Below are positions 23,701 to 33,249 of a DNA stretch of 64,000 nucleotides, piece after piece. Position 1 is the stretch's first letter; every line of letters starts with the position of its first letter. The position numbers and the translations under genes were made by a program. The DNA is from Nematostella vectensis (lineage: Eukaryota > Cnidaria > Anthozoa > Actiniaria > Edwardsiidae), in contig NC_064037.1 in the NCBI RefSeq assembly GCF_932526225.1, positions 8,290,203-8,354,202 of the forward strand, written 5' to 3'. Below the pieces are notes generated by a model. That model did not search any database. It was not told where the DNA came from and saw only the letters and a list, made by a program, of their open reading frames with translations.

Positions 23701-24786
23701 TGGCCGCAGATGGATGCACAGGCTGAACAATTCATCAAGGCCTGCTACCCCTGCCAGCTAGTTGGACCACGTGGCAAACCGGAACCTGTTCGATCAACAG
23801 AACTACCTGAAGAACCATGGGAGGACCTCGCCACAGATTTGACTGAGATACCTGGAGGAGACCACTTGCTGGTAGTTGTGGATAACTACTCCAGATGGCC
23901 AGAGGTAGTACTCCTTAAGAAAACCGATGCGCCACACGTCATCACGGCATTGGAGGGAATATTCAGGACACATGGCATACCATACACGGTTCGCAGCGAC
24001 AACGGACCGCCCTTTGCCTCGAAAGAATTTGAGAATTTCTTAGAGTTCTTAGGCATAGAACATAAGAAAGGAATTCCATATTGGCCACAGAGCAACGGCG
24101 AAGTGGAACGATGTAACAGAACAATTCTTAAAGTGATTCGGATAGCAAACTTGCAAGGAAATGATTGGAAGAAAGCGCTTGATGATTTCCTTTTTCAGTA
24201 TCGCACAACAAACCATGCCGCAACTGGATGCTCGCCAGCCGAACTCCTAATGGGAAGGCAGCTCCGAGACAAGCTACCTAGTGTAAAGATTCCGAAGGAT
24301 AGAGCGACAGAGTCAGAGTGGCAACACAAACTTAGGGACAGAGACGCTCTATCAAAACTCAGACAGAAAGAGTATGCTGATGCTAGAAGACATGCTGAGC
24401 CAAGTGGAATTGATGAAGGCGATGAAGTACTGCTGCGACAGACTCGCCGCGAGAACAAACTCTCTCCAGTTTTTGAGCCTGAAGCTTACAAGGTTTTGCA
24501 GAAGACAGGTAATGCAGTTGTACTGGAGGATTCTGATGGAAATAGGAAGATGAGGAATGTAGCACAAATGAAGAAGTTCATCAAACCACAGGAAGCAGTC
24601 GCCGCAGACATGCTGCCTACTCCACCTGAAATCGCGCAGGAACACCAAACCGCACCTGAGACCCAGAACCAGTCCACACTTGATTGTACAGCTGAAATGC
24701 CAGCGTCTCCTGGTTCTCTAGCCAATCAGCGACCTGCGCGCACTAGGCAACAACCTGTTCGTTTTAAGGATTATGTGCTACAATAA
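20740..24786 (+). CDS. Gag-Pol polyprotein of Gypsy-1
   Basis: One 1348-residue frame from ATG 20740 without stop or frameshift. In order it holds a Gag capsid region (residues 1-190), two CCHC zinc knuckles (CHRCNKQGHKAADC at about 206, CEKCGKIGHFKVCC at about 227), aspartic protease DSGAS (313) and reverse transcriptase with FTKLDLNMAFHQIEL. RNase H follows (ITDASPVGLGAIL and LTDHKPL), then the integrase zinc finger from H969 to CYPC, and the integrase core D1033, D1087, E1123 with 35 residues between the last two. Oddly, the reverse transcriptase box normally written xxDD reads MHDN (D606, N607): the second catalytic Asp is Asn through GAC to AAC. With that, self-sufficient reverse transcription is doubtful. 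Gag and Pol share one frame, so no programmed frameshift is needed. Confidence 0.93.
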   Translation: MAVCLSGLPTPKAFDCIGEPATLEQRWTIWKSEFELYCTASGIKDSKQQRAILLHLAGAGIREIFHAFTAEQQGEDYKTAMDSLTQHFKLKKNVPMARQAFLTAVPKPGERIHQFAIRLQTLCEHCEYNDQKDSQIRDRILTFILDKPLKAKLFREEGLTLSKLLEIVNTYHDKEALVLVPDQGGVNQVRVQQKPDSAGPKFDGRCHRCNKQGHKAADCRCSKNHQCEKCGKIGHFKVCCKSKQTSGKAKSASGPKSKGRKPSHVRQVEAVDVQETDSEEEEDVFNVFCTHTESPPGTMEISIGGVIQNVIIDSGASCNLMSERTFNDLSKGDLVLKPSSKQIFAYSSSDALNLKGSCMLNVHVPETNVDKRAKFFIVSGKASTLLGRELSEALGILKVGVQVNSCSSDFSAINTQLNSKAALKAKFPNVFHGLGKLKGFKLKLHIDQNIKPVAQPLRRIPFSRRQKVADKLEELEKLGVVEKVNSPTSWINPLVAVEKPNGDVRICLDMRQANQAILRERHPVPTMQETLQEISDAKIFTKLDLNMAFHQIELSPESRDITTFAAPTGLYRYCRLLFGVNMATEKFQNLIWQVLKDCPGAFNMHDNILIVGRNQKEHDENLERAVQKLQDSGLTLNYEKCVVGASSMDFMGDTISADGLKLSDKRVEAIVEAPAPTNQSEVRSFLGSAQFCAKFIPQFATISAPLWDLTSKNAKWKWGAKEAESFAQIKHLLTCAPVMSYFTQGAQTRIITDASPVGLGAILEQRQPGDGQFRPVYYASRKLYKVEQRYSQFEREALAVKWACEKFHMFLYGTHFEILTDHKPLISVLGPKSKPPSARIERWLLYLQQFSYVVRHISGKENSADALSRLPVGPVQTADSKATSEYVFSTAKAAVPVAMTPKHVEVVSEKDPTLILVREAIRSGDFTRLTGTLYKAVSKELWIAGQLVMRGNRIVLPESLWKQAIILAHEGHQGMVRTKSRLRSKLWWPQMDAQAEQFIKACYPCQLVGPRGKPEPVRSTELPEEPWEDLATDLTEIPGGDHLLVVVDNYSRWPEVVLLKKTDAPHVITALEGIFRTHGIPYTVRSDNGPPFASKEFENFLEFLGIEHKKGIPYWPQSNGEVERCNRTILKVIRIANLQGNDWKKALDDFLFQYRTTNHAATGCSPAELLMGRQLRDKLPSVKIPKDRATESEWQHKLRDRDALSKLRQKEYADARRHAEPSGIDEGDEVLLRQTRRENKLSPVFEPEAYKVLQKTGNAVVLEDSDGNRKMRNVAQMKKFIKPQEAVAADMLPTPPEIAQEHQTAPETQNQSTLDCTAEMPASPGSLANQRPARTRQQPVRFKDYVLQ

Positions 24787-24890
24787 GTTTTGTTAGTTTT
24801 ATTTTTCTTTTCAGTTTTACATACATGCGTAGGACCCCTACTATAGCTGTTATAGTTATTTAGCTCCTAGTATGGACTTTAATGCTAAGT

Positions 24891-24900
24891 AAGGGGGGGA
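24891..24900 (+). promoter_or_regulatory. Polypurine tract of Gypsy-1
   Basis: AAGGGGGGGA abuts the right LTR and is the expected plus-strand primer site. Confidence 0.85.
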
Positions 24901-25045
24901 TGTAGTGTCCGCCGCATTGCATTATGGATTGTTAAGGTGCGCAATGCACCATGGTAGAACACATGTCAGAGATCCGCCATCTTGTATTAAATGTGGAAGA
25001 CCACGAGTCTGTTTCTTTTTGCTTTGTTCCTTGCCGAACACCACA
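24901..25045 (+). repeat. Gypsy-1 right LTR
   Basis: 145 bp, one substitution relative to the left LTR, followed by the CTAAT target duplication. Confidence 0.93.
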
Positions 25046-25054
25046 CTAATGTAC

Positions 25055-25275
25055 ATTTGTAAAGCTACATTCTGACAAGCTTTGTCCTTGCGAAGAACAA
25101 GTAATGAATGAAACAGGATTTCAAAGATAGAATATAGTCAGACACAATTTTAGATAAGATGCAATGCTGAAGTTTTAATGTACCATTTTAAGTGGTGATT
25201 TTCCATCCCCATGGGAATTCATATCTACAAATATACATCCAGTAATGCATTATATTTTGGTGTTTTTAGAAACCC
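25055..25275 (+). repeat. Diverged direct repeat, right copy
   Basis: Counterpart of 20285-20516: GACAAGCTTTGTCCTTG, TTTCAAAGAT, TTAAGTGGTGATT and AATGCATTATATTTTGGTG in the same order. Confidence 0.5.
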
Positions 25276-25738
25276 TGGATCCAACCATTCCAATGAAATA
25301 AATCTAAACCTTTAAAATAAATGTAATGGAAAAGAGACCTGGAAAGGAAATCCTAAAAAGAAGATATAAGTGAAAGTACTAAATGAAAATTTCTAATCTA
25401 AAAATCAAATCTGTTTATTAATTTATTTTTGGTGTAAAGGGGAAATAGCAAAGAGCATCAATTGCATAAAAATCATCAACAGGGAGAAGGAAAGGAAGAA
25501 ACATGACTCAGTTCTTTAAATGTTTGAAAAGAAAATATAATAACAATAATGTGATAATTATATTCAGTACTTTCCTAAAATATCCCCTTTCCCATTATCT
25601 TTAGGTTAATAGAAAACTGTTTTTGTTACAGATTTATTATTTAAAAAGCAAAATTTTGTTTTTAGTTTTATATAATATAAGTATCTTGTTCTAAAAAAAA
25701 CCTATTGAGTGTGTACTGCTGAATCACATAGTAATGCC
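25276..25738. other. No gene recognised
   Basis: AT-rich intergenic DNA with A- and T-runs. Confidence 0.4.
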
Positions 25739-25940
25739 CTAGTCATTTGAGCCCCCTCCCTTATGGTCCTGGGGAAGTCAGGGGTTAATGTGGGGTTTTA
25801 GATTACTTTTTAACCAGAATATATCAAGAGGGGTGGTGGTATTGACTGTTTTTGACTCTTAACTTGGAAACAGGCTTTTATTAAAGTCTAATCCCCCACC
25901 CTTTCCTGGGACCATGTGTGTGGGGGTATCAAATGACTAG
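25739..25940. repeat. Foldback MITE, imperfect inverted ends
   Basis: CTAGTCATTTGA at 25739-25750 is answered by TCAAATGACTAG ending at 25940. The similarity continues inward through a CCCC run and TGGTCC. The 202-bp element has no coding capacity. Confidence 0.65.
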
Positions 25941-26862
25941 TGAATAAGAACTCCCTACTGTCTTTCAGACACGTCTTTCAAGACATGGTTTTCAATTCTC
26001 ATGTCTTCAGTCTTTAGCATTCATTTTGGCCCTCAGGTAGTCCCTGGTTCATAAAAGAGTGACATTTCTTTCAAAACAATCTTTTTATCAAGACATTTAT
26101 AATCTGACTAATTTCCACAAATATTTGAAAAAAAAAAAACATGAGATGTAAGATGCAGACAATAACAATACATATTGGCAATAGGGGTTGAATTTTGTTT
26201 TGTTTTTATCCTCGGTAAGGAAAATTTCTCTTGTAAGTTGAAAAAGTTGCTGTATCTTCTAAGGATATGTTATCTTCTTAGGACTACGAGCACAGGATAT
26301 AAAGACAAGAACGGTCTTCTTTACCAGTATATGACAAATGCAACACGATATTGGTTAGCCTTTATGAAATATTTCAACAGAATCAAGAATAAAGATAGAA
26401 CAAAGAATGTCAAAACAAAAGGTGTTATGCTCATTCTCAAAGCAAACAAAAAGGACAACAAAAAGCCCAATAACTGTCAATAGAAATCGTCGTCTGAAAC
26501 TCACCTTGCATTTTGTCGCTTTCTTGTGGTTGTGAGATATTTTACATGCCATCCGCTCTCAATTATCAATCACATCCTCGAAGAAACTTGCAATATACAC
26601 ACTGCTTTCAATATTTTGAAATATTTTTCGCGTTTTCCGTTAAAAATCATCCGAGATCGTAACGTAATCGACCGGAAGTAAACTGGTGACAATGCGGCTT
26701 TAAATTTACTAGCAAAAACCAGACATATCCTAACATAAATCTTGGCGTGAATGAATGTTAGTAGATCTCCTTTAGTTGACTTTATCCTTAAGTCACAAAA
26801 TTTGAGGCAAAAAGAAATAATCAACGCATGACAAGAACTTTTCCCTTGCTCCGTGCTTGTAT
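25941..26862. other. No gene recognised
   Basis: AT-rich DNA. The open frame at 26175-26483 is lysine-rich and shows no domain; it is probably chance. Confidence 0.4.
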
Positions 26863-27637
26863 TTAGCCGCCATTACGGGGCCGAGTGAGGCCTGGGAGTT
26901 GCGCGGCTGACTGACTGGCTGGCGAGTGACACCACAGGGTACCCGCGCAATGACCACAAAACCAAGTCGCATAGTTATACCATATTTCTATACCTATGGA
27001 GCTCCGCGCGCGGCCTGTGGCCGCGCTGGCTCCGCTATTATGGGTAATTGGTGATAGAGGATATGCTGTTTTTGTTAAACCATTGGCTCTTGGGTAGAGT
27101 GGGGAGCTTGTTACATGAGTAAACCCATAGTCCTTTGCGAACTGTTCATATAAATTACTTGCAAACTGGGGACCATTGTCGGATACGGCAAGATCGGGGA
27201 TGCCATGAGTTGAGAATATCTCTTTTAGGACACTGATTGCGGTTTCCGAGGACTCACTTGTGAGTTTCCTGACTTCTACCCACCTTGAGTAGTAGTCCAC
27301 TATGACCATGTGGGACTTTCCTTTCAGGTCAAAGAGATCTACTGCCACTCTTTCCCAGGGACGGGTCGGGAAAGAAGAGGGCATCAGAGGCTCTTTCGGC
27401 TCTGGTCGATGCTTGGCGCATGTGAAACACTTGGTTACCAGATCTGTAATAGCCGAGGTGTACCTGGCCACCATACAGACATCCGTGCTCGGGCTTGACA
27501 CTTGGTAATCCCCAGGTGTCCTTGATGGATCGAGTTGAGGATCTCCAATCTCATCTCTCGTGGGATGACTATTCTCTCGTCATACAGTAGTAGTCCGTCC
27601 ACGACAGCAAGATGACCTTTGTTCTCCCAGTACGGTC
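26863..27637 (-). pseudogene. Gypsy-2 integrase, truncated
   Basis: The zinc-finger part (HQGHLG, then CFTCAKH) spans a frame change near 27475. The core shows AVDLFDLKGK (first Asp) and AVSDNGPQFAS (second Asp), then PLYPRANG, after which similarity ends near 27062, before the catalytic Glu. Beyond that point lies unrelated sequence with a GCGCGGCC...GGCCGCGC hairpin near 27008-27028. Confidence 0.8.
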
Positions 27638-29077
27638 TCAGTACTTCTTAATCTGGGAGCATTCTTCGTTAGCATCTTGTGCTTCTCTGATTTCTTGAAG
27701 TCGCTTAGGAGTTGCTGGTAAACCGGTGATAATCTGACTGGTGAAGCTTTCAACTTCTTCTACCAATGTGTCATCTGCTGGGAGTGGTTTGCTTGCTGGA
27801 GCTCGTGACAATGTGTCAGCTATGACTTGGTTCTTCCCCGGTACGTGAACTACATGGGGATTGTACTTCAGGAGACGCATGCGGAATCTCAGAATTCTAC
27901 GCGGCATTCTTGACAGGTCAGTGTAGCTCAGGAGAGGGACCAGCGGCTTGTGATCGGTCTCGACTGTAAACTGCATGCCAAGAACATAGTTGGTAAACTT
28001 CTCACATGCCCAGGTAACTGCCAGTGCTTCCTTCTCTATCACTGCGTATCTCTTCTCTGTCTCTGAGAGTGATCTGGATGCATATGAGACTGTTCTTCTA
28101 GTTCCGTCGTCTTGTAGCTGAAGTAAGACTGCCCCTATACCCAGGTTGAATGCATCACTGGATACAATGGTTGGGCGGTTAGGGTCATAGTGCGCAAGAC
28201 TTCTTGATGACGTCAGCTCTTCCTTGATTCTTGTGAAGGATTGTTGCTGAGACTCGCCCCAGGCCCACTCATTCTCTTTCTTCAGGAGTTGTCTTAGAGG
28301 TTCGTTGAGGTTAGCTAAGCTTGAGAGGAACTTTCCCATCTGGTTGACCATACCCATGAATCGCTGCAGGTCATTGACTGTCTGAGGAGTTGGGAAACTC
28401 TTGATTGCTTCGGTCTTAGCGGGGTCTGGGCGCACACCACTTTGGTCAATAATGTGTCCGAGGAACTTGACAGAGGGTTTGGAGAACTCACATTTCTCGT
28501 TGAGGGTCACACCTGCCTCTTGTAGGCGTCTAAGGACTTCACGAAGCCTTGTGTCATGTTGCTCCTGGGTCTCTCCATGAACCAGCGTGTCGTCGATATG
28601 ACATATCACTCCATCTAGCCCTTGTAGGATGCTGGACATGGTACACTGATAGACCTCTGGTGCTGAGCAGATTCCAAATGGAACATGATTAAAACAAAAT
28701 CTGCCATAGGGGGTGATGAAGGTAGTCAGTAGACGTGACTCCTTGTCAAGTGGGAGTTGCCAGAATCCACTGTTGGCATCCAGTTTAGAGAAGACTCTGC
28801 TTTTGCTGAGCTTGGCCAGACTTTCATCGACTGAAAACGTCGGGTGGACTTCCCTCTGGACATTTCTATTGAGTGCGACGAGGTCTACACAAATACGGAC
28901 AGATCCATTAGGCTTGAGGACTGGGACCATACCACAACACCATTGGGTTGGCTCTGTGACTGGAGAGATGACTCCCTGCTGAATCATCTTGTCCAACTCC
29001 AGCTTCACTTTGGGAAGTAAAGGGTGAGGTACTTTCCTTGGTGTAAACAGACAAACAGGGTTAGTATCAGGTTTCAA
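27638..29077 (-). pseudogene. Gypsy-2 reverse transcriptase and RNase H
   Basis: This is a 479-residue open block. Reverse transcriptase motifs are SVRICVDLVALN, FSKLDANSGFWQLPL, VPFGICSAPEVYQ and the intact active-site box HIDDT. RNase H follows with IVSSDAFNLGIGAVLLQ and ETDHKPLVPLL, then the chromosome-proximal VPGKNQVIADTLSRAP. The block is joined to the protease block only through a one-base deletion near 29097. Confidence 0.88.
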
Positions 29078-29826
29078 AGTAATGTGGTACTCGGTTTTAT
29101 CTTGCCGAGTCCCTTAAACAACTTAGGAAACTCTGCTCTGTAATCAGGGATGGGAATAACTTCCTCTACATTGGTGTCTGCCCTCACTACCAGGCCTAAC
29201 TTCACACAGGCATTCCTGCTAAGCAGTGAATGGGGTTGATTCTTGACTACGTACACCGTCTCTCTCATTTCTTTCCCCTGTGCCTTCAAGCATACATTAG
29301 GGGTTCCTAAAACTGAGAGCCTTGAACCCCCTGGGCCCCTCAGAACCTCCTTAGGCTTGACTAGTTCATAGGAGTTGAACAATGGCTCCTGGTCGCTGAT
29401 CACCGACACAGCGGCACCAGTGTCTAATTTAAAAGTTATGGGTTGCCCATCGACTTCTATTTCTGCCTTCCAGTACTCCACGCTGGATTTGCTCACCTCC
29501 CCTAGGAATGGAGATTCAACTTCAAGCTCATTGACATTTCCCTTGGCTTGTTTTGACTGGCATACGCCTTGCCAATGTACCCTCTTATTACACTTATGGC
29601 AGGTGTCATTCTTTGCTGGGCAAAGCTGATGGTCATGCTTCTGTTTGCCACAGAACATGCACTTGGATTTTCCCTGGGCACTCCCCTGGGGACCCCCCTT
29701 GGGCTGGGATTTCTTAGGCTTAGGGGTTTTCGGATGAACTTTCTTGACAAAATCTACGTTCTGACTTCTTGTCTCCCCCCTAACCCCATCTCTATTTTCC
29801 TTCCTCATCTCCGTAAGCCTGCACAT
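29074..29826 (-). pseudogene. Gypsy-2 nucleocapsid and protease
   Basis: Two knuckles are present: CMFCGKQKHDHQLC and the degenerate CHKCNKRVHWQGVC. The aspartic protease reads FKLDTGAAVSVIS. The frame differs from both neighbours; the change at about 29815 is consistent with loss of one G. Confidence 0.82.
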
Positions 29827-30365
29827 TTCAATAGCTTGTTAAGAGTCAAGTCAGATTTGATTTGGAGACGATCTGATAGGGTTTCATCTTCGACTCCGAC
29901 AATTATTCGGTCTCTAATTAATTCTTCCCTTAGAGAACCATAACTACAATCGTCCGCTAGCCGGTAAAGGTCTTGTAAAAACTGGTCAAAGGACTCACCG
30001 GGCTTCTGCACGCGACGATTGAAGCGAGCTATATATATGAAGCGAGCTCTGTCAACGATGACGTTTTTTCGGGCACCAAAATAGGTATTCAGCGCTGTTG
30101 TCATCTCTTCGAAGGTTGCCTTCGCTCCGTCGATCTTTAGTGTTGCGAGAATGTCGTCAGCACACGATCCCATGGAGTAGAGCAGTATGCTCACTTGCTC
30201 GTTGTCGGGTTTTGATTTGAGGCCAGAGGCAATGCGGTACCTTTCGAAACGTCTCAGCCATTTTCGCCAGTTGTCAGCTTGCTGCAAGCCGTTCACTGCG
30301 GAGTTGAAACTTTCAGGGAGAGGAAAGTGTAGCTGAGCACGTTCGTCTTTATCTGTATCGCCCAT
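29805..30365 (-). pseudogene. Gypsy-2 Gag capsid region
   Basis: 186 codons from an ATG at 30365, 26 bases past the LTR. WRKWLRRFERYRIASGL and FDQFLQDLYRLADDC match the capsid core of Gypsy Gag proteins. The frame runs out where the one-base shift into the nucleocapsid frame occurs. Confidence 0.82.
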
Positions 30366-30390
30366 AGTTCGGTTTAAGCCACTGCCACCA

Positions 30391-30544
30391 TGTTATATTA
30401 TGATCGATTGAGTTGAGAGAAGTACACTGATGAACAGTCAACAACAACGTTTTAATCCAAGATGGCGGACTCACCCCCAAGTCCCGGATGTACAAACATA
30501 ACACAGGGTTCCCAAATATGCCTAAGCTATAGCATAATACTACA
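30391..30544 (-). repeat. Gypsy-2 5' LTR (only LTR left)
   Basis: Read on minus, TGTAGTATTATG...TAATATAACA, 154 bp, immediately followed by the primer-site-like sequence (30390 downward). The right end is defined only by the TG/CA rule because no partner LTR exists to compare. Confidence 0.6.
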
Positions 30545-32320
30545 GTTCTCGCGCACCCTGGGCCCCCAAGGATGCTGGGGACGTGACGAGGATATGGAAT
30601 CCTGTGCCTTATTTCTTGGAAGTGGCGTGGCTTGAGCATAGTCCATTTGAGCAGCTGAAGTCTGAGAGGTAAGTTGAGAGTTTGGTTATTCCCGTATTTT
30701 AGGGAAATTCTCTCTTTAAGAATTGCTAGAAAAGAATCGAAGCCTAATTCACTTACATATCAAATTGTATGCGTCCCTTACGGGCAAATTTCTGCTTAAA
30801 TAAGGATCTCCATCGTGATGCACGCTTTTATTTCTTATTCATAGAGTGTTGTTGCGTGCGAAAACTCAAATTTTACTTTATGTCTGTTCTTTTGATGGCA
30901 GTTATATTGTGCATTTATAAGATAATCAGAGAGACAGTTTTGTTAATGGTTTGAATCATTTTATTTTAATTATGCTGGTATTTTACTTATATTTCTTTCT
31001 TACTTATCAATATGCACTAAGCTTTTTAATCGATGACCATAAGAAGAAAAAAAACATTATTTTTGCAGTGTTTGTGAAACATGAATTTCTAGAATCTCAA
31101 GACCACTGGAATGGACTAAACCTGGCTAAACAAACGTATTCGCGATGGGTGAGTTTGTAAATTGTATGCAAAGAATGCCGTCAGCAGTTTCTAAGAAATT
31201 TTTCAAGCGCGTCTAAACAGGTTTTTCCGGTTTTGAAAATGGCGATAGCGCACAAGTTCTTCATTTCATGGCGATATAAATAGAGTGCAAACAATATTAC
31301 TGCGAAACATTAGCAAAAACTTGCACTGTGTTGATTTTAATAGTGTGATCGCTGCTGAACCGTAATTACGTGAATGCGTTTATTTGCGTATATTGTAGTT
31401 ATCGTGCTTTGCGCCATGCACAGGTAGCCCCGGCTCACGGCGAGTGTAGGTTTATTATAGCCTGAGTATCAGGCGATTTTATTTTTCAAAAGTTGGAGAG
31501 GAAAAATAAAAGTACGCCTGGCACAAATACTTGACGCGACGCCTGCCGCCCCTTTTTAGGCCGCTGTCAAAATAGTCGGCTGTCCATTTTCCAATGACTC
31601 GCGTGGTGACACAATCAAATGCCCAAATCAATTTATAAACAGCATTTATGTAAAAATAAAACTACATTTGTTTTATATGCAAGGGTAATAATTTTAGTAA
31701 CGACGAACCCCGGTGAAGGTAACTTTATGCTAAATGATTTGAAACGCAAGGATAATTCACGGCTCAGGAGACTTTACGATTTAAGTATATGACTGCAGAT
31801 CCACACATTTCTACAGGATATTGACATCACCAATTTACTACAGGCTCTTTCTTCTAAATAGACAAACCTCTGCTTGAACACAAATGCCATTATTTGATAA
31901 GCTAACTCGGTCAATAACTCGCGGGAATTGTACCGCAAACAATCCCAAGCTTTTTTCGTGCTTTTTTTTATGCCTAGAATATTTGGCGCCTGGCCTGTCT
32001 AAAAATTTGATAGCTACTATGATGTCTGTAGTATCAAACAGCTTCTATGACATCAATATTTCCAGCGCCTTTGGTAAAACTAGTAGATCGATCTTCGCTT
32101 CGAAAAACGATACCAATGAGAAATAAACACACGCAATGACCTGCCTGGGCAAGACATTTGAACATCAGAGTATCAGGTGGAATTTTAATTTTTCCGAAGA
32201 TAATGAGGGGAGTAGAATATATTTTTTAATGTTATAGAATACGATTATCTGATTCTGCTAACGCAAGGTCAAAAGCAGTTTTGGAGTCCGCCATTACTCA
32301 ACGAGCAGTCGACGGGTTAG
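30545..32320. other. No gene recognised; 5' flank of the sacsin-like gene
   Basis: AT-rich DNA with a small hairpin GCCTGAGTATCAGGC near 31460. The missing first exon or exons of the sacsin-like gene may lie in this stretch or the next, but I could not identify them. Confidence 0.35.
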
Positions 32321-32386
32321 GGTACTATATAGCTGAACCAATCAGCGGGCCCCATTCAAGTGCCTTTGGTTTTTTTGACCAATCAG
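32321..32386 (+). promoter_or_regulatory. Candidate promoter with two CCAATCAG boxes
   Basis: CCAATCAG occurs at 32338-32345 and again at 32379-32386, 41 bp apart and in the same orientation. A TATATAG is at about 32326-32332. Paired NF-Y-type boxes are typical of chaperone-gene promoters. They lie about 0.75 kb upstream of the first recognised sacsin exon. The assignment is inference from motif and position. Confidence 0.3.
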
Positions 32387-32425
32387 GAGCCATGCCGAAA
32401 TTCGGCATAAGAACATACGATTTGA

Positions 32426-32502
32426 ACAGTACTTGTATCAGGCCCTTGTCTTGTTTCTCGCCGGCGCGATAGAAACATAGGAGGGCCTGATACAAGTACT
32501 GT
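32426..32502. repeat. Perfect 21-bp inverted repeat (hairpin)
   Basis: ACAGTACTTGTATCAGGCCCT-type arm at 32426-32446 and its exact reverse complement at 32482-32502, with a 35-base loop that itself contains TGTTTCT and AGAAACA. It is either a small MITE or a hairpin in the 5' transcribed region of the sacsin-like gene. Confidence 0.8.
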
Positions 32503-32762
32503 CGTGTTCAATAGGTTGTGGAGGATTTTCATAAAAATAAGGGCTGAAATACCCCCCCCCCCCCCTTCAGGAGGAACAATTTTCCGCTTCCCCCATATTT
32601 TCGGTACCACCAAAAAAAAAGAAAGAAGGGGGAAAGTATGAAGGCAACAACAAACATCAAAGAAACACAAGCAAAAAAAGTGGAAGGAAGGAATTGGTTG
32701 AAAACATTAATTCAGAAAAAGTGAAGTTATTCAATGTACATAATGTATGTATATATAGGGTA

Positions 32763-32819
32763 CACCAAAAACTAGAAATTCGACTCTGCCAAATTTTCGA
32801 ATTCCAGTTTTTGGTGTAT
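32763..32819. repeat. Interspersed foldback repeat
   Basis: CACCAAAAACT at the left and AGTTTTTGGTG at the right enclose TTCGACTCTGCCAAATTTTCGAA. The left arm plus centre recurs at 40488-40521 in an intron of the sacsin-like gene. Confidence 0.7.
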
Positions 32820-33148
32820 TGTATTCATTCTTCTGGGATTTGAGTTTGGGAGTGGGATTTGACACTTGGTCATATTTTAAAGAAGAGAATTAACACTCAA
32901 AGAAATCAGTGCCCCCTCTTTCAAAATCAATAAAGTTCAAAATCAGGTTTGTGAAGCAACGAATCAACTAACAGTTTGGTAAAAGTCCATAAACACATTT
33001 TAAAAGCTGTCAACTCATCACTTGTATTATAAGTTTCAATGAAAGTGTGATGTTTCCTGCCACATAGGAGCTCCACTAATATTACTAGAATATGCAATTG
33101 TAATTAAAATACACAACTAAAGAGGACTATTGATAATTTCCTTATCAG

Positions 33149-33249
33149 ATGAAGACTCAGATGAAGATTGTGATCTCATCCAGCCTAGCTTGATTCAACA
33201 GATCAAGAAAATTCTGGACCAGTACCCAGATGATGGGCAAATTCTCAAG
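33149..33249 (+). CDS. Sacsin-like exon, start of first ATPase repeat
   Basis: An acidic SDEDSDEDCD segment followed by IQPSLIQQIKKILDQYPDDG, the standard lead-in to a sacsin repeat. It ends AAG|GTGAGA in phase 0. The next exon supplies the N-box at once, so the 6.4-kb minisatellite intron cuts the ATPase fold between QILK and ELIQNAEDA. Confidence 0.9.

Larger units (their letters stand above)
20522..25045 (+). mobile_element. Full-length Ty3/Gypsy LTR retrotransposon (Gypsy-1)
   Basis: Two 145-bp LTRs (20522-20666 and 24901-25045) start with TG and end with CA and differ at one base (CACAAG against CACGAG). The same 5 bases, CTAAT, flank the element at 20517-20521 and 25046-25050, the expected target duplication. 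A primer-binding site follows the left LTR, a purine tract precedes the right one, and one uninterrupted Gag-Pol frame fills the interior. Near-identical LTRs imply a recent insertion. The order protease, reverse transcriptase, RNase H, integrase defines Ty3/Gypsy. Confidence 0.95.
26863..30544 (-). mobile_element. Truncated, decayed Ty3/Gypsy element (Gypsy-2)
   Basis: On the minus strand a 154-bp 5' LTR-like sequence (30544-30391, TG...CA) is followed directly by a primer-site-like TGGTGGCAGTGG. Gag, protease, reverse transcriptase/RNase H and part of the integrase follow. The Gag-to-Pol reading changes frame at about 29815, 29097, 27640 and 27475, each explained by a one-base indel. The integrase breaks off near 27062, after the PRANG block where NGxAE would be expected, and no 3' LTR is present. 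This is an old copy of a family different from Gypsy-1. Confidence 0.88.

Noticed and set aside
26175-26483. Lysine-rich plus-strand frame
   Set aside because: No domain, splice context or homology pattern could be seen; its composition is that of AT-rich intergenic DNA.
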